Of a DNA stretch of 10,956 nucleotides, positions 6,662 through 10,956 are shown piece after piece. Under the pieces are notes generated by a model. It was given only the letters and a program-made list of their open reading frames with translations, was not told the origin of the DNA and made no database searches. Origin of the DNA: Fibrobacter sp. UBA1765 (GTDB lineage: Bacteria > Fibrobacterota > Fibrobacteria > Fibrobacterales > Fibrobacteraceae); assembly GCA_002314675.1 (NCBI GenBank), contig DCGZ01000052.1:4107-15062 (forward strand), read 5' to 3'. Within the stretch, counting starts at the first letter, position 1. Every line of letters starts with the position of its first letter. A program made the position numbers and the translations under genes.

Positions 6662-6751
6662 ATGAACCCACTCATAAACCTGATTTACAACCTTTTTAAA
6701 ATCATCCAATTCATCTTGGATACTTTGGGAAATATATTTAAATGTCAATGA
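6662..6751 (+). CDS. Possible 29-residue hydrophobic/amphipathic small protein
   Basis: ATG 6662 opens a frame beginning MNPLINLIYNLF and ending KCQ, with aliphatic residues spaced as in an amphipathic helix. AGGA lies 11 bases upstream, a loose fit for a ribosome binding site. The stop overlaps an ATG at 6748. Short A/T-rich frames like this arise often by chance, so support is weak. It could be a small membrane peptide or nothing. Confidence 0.15.
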   Translation: MNPLINLIYNLFKIIQFILDTLGNIFKCQ

Positions 6752-6790
6752 GATCCTTAACATGCAATGTTTTCCTAAAAAACAGCATAT

Positions 6791-6820
6791 TTGTTTTTCT
6801 GCTCACGATTTCTATATTAT
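6791..6820 (+). promoter_or_regulatory. Possible promoter of the lipoprotein-oligopeptidase pair
   Basis: TTGTTT (6791-6796) is followed after 16 or 18 bases by TATATT (6813-6818) or TATTAT (6815-6820). Initiation about 7 bases later falls at or next to the lipoprotein ATG (6826), which would make the message nearly leaderless. No Shine-Dalgarno precedes that ATG, which fits. Confidence 0.4.
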
Positions 6821-6825
6821 GTAAT

Positions 6826-7488
6826 ATGAAGAAGATTCTAGTCACCCTTGCAGTAGCCTTTTCTTGCCTGTTGATTGCAGGATGCGCAACCGTACAAAAA
6901 ATCAAGGCCGGCAAAACGCTCCAAAAGGTAGACCTTGCATTGACTAGCACAAAGCTTGATTCCCTTAAGGGCAACCAGGAACTTTTCGAAAAAATCGGCA
7001 CGGCAACCAAAAGCCTGCTCCCCAATCCGCAAGTTGTTGTAATTGTCCAAGACCTTGCACGCGGCGTCATAAATTCCGTACTTGCCACCGCGTATATTTC
7101 AGTAAATGCTAATGCCACGCTCCCAGAAGGTGCCGACACGCTTTATGTGCGAAATGTAACAGCAACGCTTTTTGCAGATTCCCTTTATGAATTGGCCGTC
7201 AGCATTGCCGATTCAAACATTATTGCTCCAGGAACTCAACAGCTTACGTTTTACACAGAATTTCCAATAGACAAACGCCTATTTAACATAATGGATGTAA
7301 ATGAATTGCGCCTGAAAGGGTCCATTTCTGTATCGTTTGAGCCCACAAGCGAACTTATTTCTTTTGACTTTGATGAAAAAAGAATCGTCACGGCTGAAGA
7401 AAAAAAGGAATTCGTGGACAACGCTCGCGAAAAGGTCCTGAATGCGCTCGTTGGTGACTGGGTCAACTCCATTCTTCCAAACAACTAG
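6826..7488 (+). CDS. Lipoprotein of unknown function, possibly a beta-sandwich (LEA-like) fold
   Basis: This is a 220-residue secreted lipoprotein. The signal peptide MKKILVTLAVAFSCLLIAGC has lipobox IAGC with lipidation at C20. There is no Asp at +2, so outer-membrane sorting is expected in a Gram-negative cell. Residues 30-75 look helical and charged. Residues 95-180 alternate short hydrophobic strands (NVTATLFADSLYELAVSI, QLTFYTEFPI, LRLKGSISVSFE). This recalls the LEA-type-2/WHy beta-sandwich, but the match is weak and by eye only. A longer in-frame start at 6742 would add 28 residues with a second hydrophobic stretch before the signal peptide, so ATG 6826 is preferred. The gene ends 27 bp before the oligoendopeptidase and they probably form an operon. 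No function can be assigned. Confidence 0.8.
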   Translation: MKKILVTLAVAFSCLLIAGCATVQKIKAGKTLQKVDLALTSTKLDSLKGNQELFEKIGTATKSLLPNPQVVVIVQDLARGVINSVLATAYISVNANATLPEGADTLYVRNVTATLFADSLYELAVSIADSNIIAPGTQQLTFYTEFPIDKRLFNIMDVNELRLKGSISVSFEPTSELISFDFDEKRIVTAEEKKEFVDNAREKVLNALVGDWVNSILPNN

Positions 7489-7515
7489 ATTTTATTTTAA
7501 GAAACAGGAATAATC

Positions 7516-9204
7516 ATGAACCGAAAATTCGTACCAATCCACTTCAACGTCGACTCCCCTGCCGAAGTTGAAAAATTCTACCAGAAGCTTGTAGACGAAA
7601 AAGTAGCTGAAACACCAGAAGCTCTTCGCGAATGGATTCTTCGCTGGAGCGAACTCGATTCCGTACTTTCAGAAGTCAACAGCCGCCGCTATGTAAAAAT
7701 GACTTGCAATACGGCAGATGAAGTCGCAGCAAATTTATACGCAAGCTTTGTGGAAAACATTTCCCCGGTACAGCAAAAATATTCGGACTTGCTAAACAAA
7801 AAGCTTGTAGCACATCCTTCTCTTGATGCACTCAAGGGAGAATTCGAATGCTTCTTCAAGTCTGTCCAGGTTTCCCTGGAGCTATTCAACGAAAAGAACA
7901 TTCCACTTGAAACAGAAGAACAAAAGGAAATTCAAGCTTACCAAAAAATCACTGGCGGCATGTCTGTGAATTACGATGGCGAAACACGCACGCTCCAGCA
8001 AATGAACAAGTACCTGGAACTTGCCGACCGCGCAAAACGCGAAGACGCATTCCGTACTATTTGGAACAGACGTTTGCAAGATTCCGAAGCTCTCGACAAT
8101 GCGTACACAAAGCTTTTTGACCTTCGCAATAAAATTGCAAAGAATGCGGGCTGCAAGGATTTCATCGAATACATTTTCAAGGTCAAGAATCGTTTCGACT
8201 ACACACCAGCAGACTGCAAAACGTTCCACGAAAGCATCGAAAAGCTCGTACTCCCCTTGCTGCGAAAGATTTACGAAAAGCGCAAGGCCGCAATGCAACT
8301 CGATTCATTAAAACCTTGGGACTTGAACGTAGACCCGTTCAACCGCGACCCTCTCAAGCCTTTCAAAAACGGTAGCGAACTCATTGAAAAATGCGACCGC
8401 ATCTTCGAAAAGCTAAACCCGCTCGCCGGCGCATGGGCCCGTCAAATGCAGGCAGAACAGCTCATTGACCCGGAAAGCCGTTTAGGCAAGGCTCCGGGCG
8501 GCTACCAGATTGGCTTTGACGAAACTCGCCTGCCTTTCATTTTCATGAACGCCGCTGGCAATGACCGTGACGTCTATACACTTTTGCATGAATCGGGCCA
8601 TTCGTTCCACCAATTTGCAATGGCAAAGCAACCGATTGTAGCTTACCGCGATATCATGGCTGAATTTGCAGAAGTTGCAAGCATGAGCATGGAACTTATC
8701 GGACAATCTTGCATTGAAGAATTCTACCCAAATCCTGCCGAAGCAAAACGCAGTCGCCAAAATTCATTGGAAGACGTTATTTGGCTTTTCCCATGGGTTG
8801 CAAGCATCGACAGCTTCCAGCATGAACTTTACAGCCGACCAAACCACACCGTAAAGGATCGCCACGACATTTGGCTTTCTATCATGGACCGTTTTAACGC
8901 CGGTATCGACTACACGGGCCTCGAAGATATCAAGAGCAATTTCTGGCAAAAGCAGTTGCACTTGTTTGAATGCCCGTTCTACTACGTGGAATACGGTATT
9001 GCTCAGCTCGGCGCACTCCAGGTTTGGGCAAATTTCAAGAAGGATCCGCAAAAGGCGTTTGACATGCTGTTCAAGGCAGAATCCCTTGGTTCAAGCCGTC
9101 CGCTTCCAGAACTCTTTAGCACGGCAGGCATCAAGTTCGATTTTACACCAAAGACAATCGAACCTTTAATGCAGCTGGTTTGCGACGAGTTGGATAAGAT
9201 TTAA
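7516..9204 (+). CDS. M3-family zinc oligoendopeptidase (PepF-like)
   Basis: Cytosolic metallopeptidase that cuts oligopeptides, probably in peptide turnover. It has 562 residues, the usual size of the shorter bacterial M3 oligoendopeptidases. There is no signal peptide or membrane segment. The N-terminal half is helical (for example QMNKYLELADRAKREDAFR, 160-180s), as in this family. The zinc site is LLHESGHSFHQF (H358, E359, H362), with E386 in AEFAEVASMSMEL as the likely third ligand. Further family blocks are CPFYYVEYGIAQLGALQVW and the end region with SLGSSRPLPELF. ATG 7516 is preceded by AGGA at a 6-base spacing. It follows the lipoprotein gene by 27 bp and likely shares its promoter. A hairpin cluster lies downstream. 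It is intact; the exact substrate range is unknown. Confidence 0.95.
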   Translation: MNRKFVPIHFNVDSPAEVEKFYQKLVDEKVAETPEALREWILRWSELDSVLSEVNSRRYVKMTCNTADEVAANLYASFVENISPVQQKYSDLLNKKLVAHPSLDALKGEFECFFKSVQVSLELFNEKNIPLETEEQKEIQAYQKITGGMSVNYDGETRTLQQMNKYLELADRAKREDAFRTIWNRRLQDSEALDNAYTKLFDLRNKIAKNAGCKDFIEYIFKVKNRFDYTPADCKTFHESIEKLVLPLLRKIYEKRKAAMQLDSLKPWDLNVDPFNRDPLKPFKNGSELIEKCDRIFEKLNPLAGAWARQMQAEQLIDPESRLGKAPGGYQIGFDETRLPFIFMNAAGNDRDVYTLLHESGHSFHQFAMAKQPIVAYRDIMAEFAEVASMSMELIGQSCIEEFYPNPAEAKRSRQNSLEDVIWLFPWVASIDSFQHELYSRPNHTVKDRHDIWLSIMDRFNAGIDYTGLEDIKSNFWQKQLHLFECPFYYVEYGIAQLGALQVWANFKKDPQKAFDMLFKAESLGSSRPLPELFSTAGIKFDFTPKTIEPLMQLVCDELDKI

Positions 9205-9210
9205 TACAAA

Positions 9211-9238
9211 ACGAAAGGGGGAAAGACTTCCCCCTCGT
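9211..9238 (+). terminator. Hairpin after the oligoendopeptidase gene, possible terminator
   Basis: GGGGGAA (9217-9223) pairs with TTCCCCC (9228-9234) across the 4-base loop AGAC. An outer ACGA (9211-9214) pairs with TCGT (9235-9238) past a two-A bulge. It begins 7 bases after the stop codon. No T-run follows, so a classical intrinsic terminator is not proven. It may instead be a 3' stabilising stem or part of a repeat. Confidence 0.45.
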
Positions 9239-9250
9239 TCGCACTCCGTA

Positions 9251-9278
9251 GCTCCCTCCCCCTTCTCCTAGGGGGAGC
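9251..9278. repeat. Second G/C-tract hairpin, possible dispersed intergenic element
   Basis: CTCCCCC (9256-9262) pairs with GGGGGAG (9271-9277) around an 8-base loop. A shifted pairing GCTCCC/GGGAGC (9251-9256 with 9273-9278) is also possible. Another CCCCC follows at 9278-9282 and CCCC at 9288-9291, so several exclusive foldings exist, including with the first hairpin. The sharp GC rise in an A/T-rich spacer looks like a mobile or copied intergenic element. Confidence 0.4.
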
Positions 9279-9301
9279 CCCCTAAAACCCCTAAATAAAG
9301 T

Positions 9302-9339
9302 AAAAAAGTTGCAAAAAAATTAAAAAATTTCACTTTTTT
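9302..9339. other. A/T-tract inverted repeat upstream of the tRNA promoter
   Basis: AAAAAAGT (9302-9309) and ACTTTTTT (9332-9339) are inverted copies flanking a further A/T-rich internal stem. On the plus strand it could act as a weak terminator ending in T6. Lying just upstream of the tRNA -35 box, the A-tracts could also act as an UP-like element. These two roles cannot be told apart from sequence. Confidence 0.4.
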
Positions 9340-9351
9340 CTCTAATATCCC

Positions 9352-9380
9352 TTGCCAATGTAATTTCAAATAGTTATTAT
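9352..9380 (+). promoter_or_regulatory. Promoter of tRNA-Ser and rpoZ
   Basis: TTGCCA (9352-9357) and TATTAT (9375-9380) are separated by 17 bases, close to the sigma-70 consensus. Initiation is expected near 9387, about 8 bases before the mature tRNA. The bases after the -10 (GGCGCAC) are GC-rich, as in stable-RNA promoters under stringent control. This regulatory reading is inferred. Confidence 0.7.
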
Positions 9381-9394
9381 TGGCGCACATCCTT

Positions 9395-9479
9395 GGAGGG
9401 ATGGCCGAGTGGTTGAAGGCGCACGCTTGGAAAGCGTGTTTACCTCACGGTAACGAGGGTTCGAATCCCTCTCCCTCTT
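9395..9479 (+). tRNA. tRNA-Ser, anticodon GGA
   Basis: A class II tRNA that reads UCC/UCU serine codons. The acceptor is GGAGGGA (9395-9401) with TCCCTCT (9472-9478). The D arm GCC/GGC spans 9404-9420. The anticodon stem CACGC/GCGTG has loop TTGGAAA, with GGA at 9429-9431. The long variable arm TTACC/GGTAA spans 9440-9453. The T arm GAGGG, TTCGAAT, CCCTC spans 9455-9471. The first acceptor pair is G-U and the discriminator base is T (9479), where Ser tRNAs usually have G. CCA is not encoded and must be added enzymatically. rpoZ follows 21 bp later on the same strand. Confidence 0.96.
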
Positions 9480-9500
9480 CTAAATCTTAAGGTGGTAGCG

Positions 9501-9782
9501 ATGTCTGATCAAAGAGTTTATCTCGACGATATTTACGCAAGTAAAGAAAGTCAGGGTTCCGTTTTCCGCGCTGTTGTCATGATGGCTCAGGAAGCACGCT
9601 TTGTGAATGAACAGGCTCGTCAAGGCTTTATTGAGCTTCAAAAGAAGCCGACGACAATCGCTATGTACAAGTTCAAGGAAGGCAAGCTTTCCATTGCTGA
9701 TAAGAAAAAGGCTGAAGAATCCGCTACAGCGGTAGATGTCAGCACAGAAGCAACTGACGAAGCAGCAGCAGACTTGTTCTAA
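9501..9782 (+). CDS. rpoZ: RNA polymerase omega subunit
   Basis: Small subunit that helps assemble beta-prime into RNA polymerase. It has 93 residues and the omega/Rpb6 fold: RVYLDDIYASKES, FRAVVMMAQEARFVNEQARQ, then KKPTTIAMYKFKEGKLSI. An acidic Ala-rich tail ends in AAADLF. ATG 9501 is chosen over an in-frame GTG at 9492 because AAGG (9489-9492) with TGG following sits 8 bases before the ATG and would overlap the GTG. No promoter fits in the 21 bp after tRNA-Ser, so a shared transcript is likely. A strong terminator follows 18 bases after the stop. In E. coli rpoZ lies between gmk and spoT; neither is adjacent here. Confidence 0.9.
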   Translation: MSDQRVYLDDIYASKESQGSVFRAVVMMAQEARFVNEQARQGFIELQKKPTTIAMYKFKEGKLSIADKKKAEESATAVDVSTEATDEAAADLF

Positions 9783-9800
9783 TCTCTTAAGAAAAAGCTT

Positions 9801-9829
9801 AAAAAGACTTGCGAAAGCAAGTCTTTTTT
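9801..9829 (+). terminator. Intrinsic terminator after rpoZ
   Basis: GACTTGC (9806-9812) pairs with GCAAGTC (9817-9823) around the GNRA loop GAAA. The stem is extended by A5 against the following T6 (9824-9829). It is the clearest rho-independent terminator in the window and ends the tRNA-rpoZ unit. Confidence 0.9.
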
Positions 9830-10003
9830 GTTTTACACAGAATGTTGATTTTATACACACTTTTTTGTTCGCTCTCCCCTACCTTAAATCAATTTTTCAT
9901 TCTTTTTTACCTTTGTCAGCAGCGAAAGCCTTTACATTTTTTAATAAAAAAGCAAAAAATGCTTAAATACATATTATTTCGCACGCAGGCGACACTTTTT
10001 TAA

Positions 10004-10032
10004 TTGCACTCTATTTCCAAACACTCTTTATT
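10004..10032 (+). promoter_or_regulatory. Possible aldolase promoter
   Basis: TTGCAC (10004-10009) and TTTATT (10027-10032) have a 17-base spacer. A second option is TTTCCA (10014-10019) with TACATT (10037-10042), also 17 apart. Both are imperfect and they cannot be ranked from sequence alone. Either gives a leader of about 55-65 bases that includes the hairpin at 10062. Confidence 0.3.
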
Positions 10033-10061
10033 TTTCTACATTCTATACGCAAACTTAAACC

Positions 10062-10077
10062 GGCGGCGTAAGTCGCC
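10062..10077 (+). promoter_or_regulatory. GNRA-capped hairpin in the aldolase leader
   Basis: GGCGGC (10062-10067) pairs with GTCGCC (10072-10077), including one G-U pair, around the tetraloop GTAA. It ends 13 bases before the AGAGG ribosome binding site (10091-10095), with an unstructured A-rich linker between them. A stabilising 5' stem for an abundant message is a reasonable guess. Confidence 0.5.
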
Positions 10078-10102
10078 AAAAAACAAAACAAGAGGTAAAA
10101 AA

Positions 10103-10956
10103 ATGGCAGTTTCTTACAAGGAACTCGGCTTGGTTAACACCAAGGAAATGTTCAAGAAGGCTGTTGCTGGTGGCTACGCTATCCCAGCTTTCAACTTCAA
10201 CACCATGGAACAGATGCAGGCAATCGTTCAGGCTTCCGTAAAGCAGAAGTCCCCGGTTATCATGCAGGTTTCTAAGGGCGCTCGTAACTATGCTAACGGC
10301 ACAATCCTCCGCTACATGGCTCAGGGTGCTGTTGAATACGCTAAGGAACTCGGCTGCGCAAATCCTCAGATCGTTCTTCACCTCGACCACGGTGACTCCT
10401 TCGAACTCTGCAAGGACTGCATTGACAACGGTTTCTCTTCCGTTATGATCGACGGTTCTTCCCTCCCGTACGAAGAAAACATCGCCCTCACCAAGAAGGT
10501 TGTTGAATACGCACACGCACACGACGTAACCGTTGAAGCAGAACTTGGCGTTCTCGCTGGCGTTGAAGACGAAGTTGCTTCTGAAGTTTCTCACTACACC
10601 AAGCCGGAAGAAGTTGTTGACTTCGCTACCCGTACTGGTTGCGACTCCCTCGCAATCTCCATCGGTACTTCCCACGGTGCTTACAAGTTCAAGCCGGAAC
10701 AGTGCACACGCAACGCTGACGGCATCCTTGTTCCGCCACCGCTCGCATTCGACGTTCTCGAAGCAATCGAAAAGGAACTCCCGGGCTTCCCAATCGTTCT
10801 CCACGGTTCTTCTTCCGTTCCTCAGGACGAAGTTAAGACCATCAACGAAAACGGTGGTAAGCTCCCAGACGCAGTTGGCATTCCGGAAGAACAGCTCCGC
10901 AAGGCTTCCAAGTCTGCAGTTTGCAAGATCAACATCGACTCTGACTCCCGCTTGGC
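10103..10956 (+). CDS. fba: Class II fructose-bisphosphate aldolase (3' end beyond window)
   Basis: Zinc aldolase interconverting fructose 1,6-bisphosphate with dihydroxyacetone phosphate and glyceraldehyde 3-phosphate in glycolysis and gluconeogenesis. 284 codons are present; the family is usually 300-360, so the C-terminus is missing. Visible motifs are AIPAFNFNTMEQMQA, LHLDHGDSFE (catalytic D95, zinc ligand H96), VEAELGVLAG (E145, E147), SIGTSHGAYKF (zinc ligand H191), LHGSSSVP (zinc ligand H234) and the substrate-loop start INIDSD (276-281), which ends the window. ATG 10103 has AGAGG seven bases upstream. Codons are far more biased than in the neighbouring genes (AAG for Lys, GTT for Val, AAC for Asn, TTC for Phe), as expected for a very highly expressed protein. 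No stop or frameshift is seen in the part shown. Confidence 0.96.
   Translation, partial: MAVSYKELGLVNTKEMFKKAVAGGYAIPAFNFNTMEQMQAIVQASVKQKSPVIMQVSKGARNYANGTILRYMAQGAVEYAKELGCANPQIVLHLDHGDSFELCKDCIDNGFSSVMIDGSSLPYEENIALTKKVVEYAHAHDVTVEAELGVLAGVEDEVASEVSHYTKPEEVVDFATRTGCDSLAISIGTSHGAYKFKPEQCTRNADGILVPPPLAFDVLEAIEKELPGFPIVLHGSSSVPQDEVKTINENGGKLPDAVGIPEEQLRKASKSAVCKINIDSDSRL

Larger units (their letters stand above)
6481..6825. other. Divergent intergenic region between tilS and the lipoprotein gene
   Basis: This 345-bp A/T-rich stretch separates the minus-strand operon from the plus-strand pair. It holds the possible tilS leader frame, two outward-pointing copies of a 12-base -10-like element (6577-6588 and 6813-6824), a 14-bp palindrome (6599-6612) and a possible 29-codon frame (6662-6751). 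No RNA gene or recognisable riboswitch was found. Confidence 0.7.
9830..10102 (+). other. Spacer and leader upstream of the aldolase gene
   Basis: The rpoZ stop is 320 bases from the aldolase ATG; after the terminator 273 bases remain without a gene. It is T-rich on the plus strand. It contains small A/T inverted repeats (T6/A6 at 9937-9951, AAGCA/TGCTT at 9950-9964), a GTTCGCTC at 9867 resembling other intergenic GTTCGC starts, a possible promoter near 10004-10032 and a leader hairpin at 10062-10077. No reading frame with a convincing start was found. Confidence 0.7.

Noticed and set aside
6742..6825. Longer N-terminus of the lipoprotein
   Set aside because: It would place 28 residues with another hydrophobic stretch ahead of a complete signal peptide with lipobox, blocking normal lipoprotein export.
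9911..9930. Resemblance of this spacer to the last codons (GFRC) of the SUMF1-like gene at 161-180, suggesting a decayed paralogue
   Set aside because: Only about 18 of 20 bases match, with one gap and one mismatch. The frame upstream does not continue the domain, and such matches are expected by chance in 11 kb.
10055..10804. A 249-codon minus-strand frame opposite the aldolase gene
   Set aside because: Antisense to a clear class II aldolase; the composition is low in motifs and its openness follows from the biased codons of the aldolase.
1..10956. Insertion sequences, prophage or integrase genes
   Set aside because: No transposase, integrase or phage-like protein was found in any frame, and tRNA-Ser has no duplicated 3' end in the window that would mark an attachment site.

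Overview
The window most resembles a Gram-negative bacterium of the Fibrobacter group (Fibrobacterota). This is inferred from overall style: a folP-cdaA pairing, a Bacteroidota-like omega subunit, extracytoplasmic proteins rich in Asp-Ser and Asp-Thr pairs, a lipoprotein without Asp at +2, and a moderate to low G+C content. No database search was possible, so the taxonomic call is tentative.

Left part (157-6480, minus strand): a tight run of five genes transcribed from about 6580 downwards: tilS (tRNA-Ile lysidine synthetase), ftsH (membrane AAA protease), folP (dihydropteroate synthase), cdaA (membrane diadenylate cyclase making c-di-AMP), and a membrane-anchored protein with a coiled coil, a chitobiase-C-like domain and a SUMF1/FGE-like domain. 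Junctions are 9 bp (tilS/ftsH), 33 bp filled by a 7-bp repeat array (ftsH/folP), a 23-bp overlap (folP/cdaA) and a one-base TAATG overlap (cdaA/last gene). The order combines neighbourhoods known elsewhere: tilS-ftsH of Firmicutes and ftsH-folP of E. coli. The last gene sits where Firmicutes carry cdaR, the regulator of CdaA. The 156 bp after the operon consist largely of three degenerate heptamer arrays.

Middle part (6481-9300): a 345-bp divergent intergenic region has matching 12-bp -10-like elements pointing outwards. It is followed on the plus strand by a lipoprotein gene and, 27 bp later, an M3-family zinc oligoendopeptidase gene. After these comes a G/C-tract hairpin cluster and an A/T-rich tract.

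Right part (9352-10956, plus strand): a well-formed promoter drives tRNA-Ser(GGA), and rpoZ (RNA polymerase omega) begins 21 bp after the tRNA, so the two probably share a transcript. A strong intrinsic terminator follows. A 273-bp spacer then leads to a class II fructose-bisphosphate aldolase gene, with a GNRA-capped hairpin in its leader and strongly biased codons. This gene is cut by the window end.

Most genes are housekeeping. The best candidates for something undescribed are the SUMF1-like membrane protein coupled to cdaA, the heptamer arrays with different units but the same period, the short reading frame ending on the tilS start codon, and the tRNA-rpoZ joint transcript.
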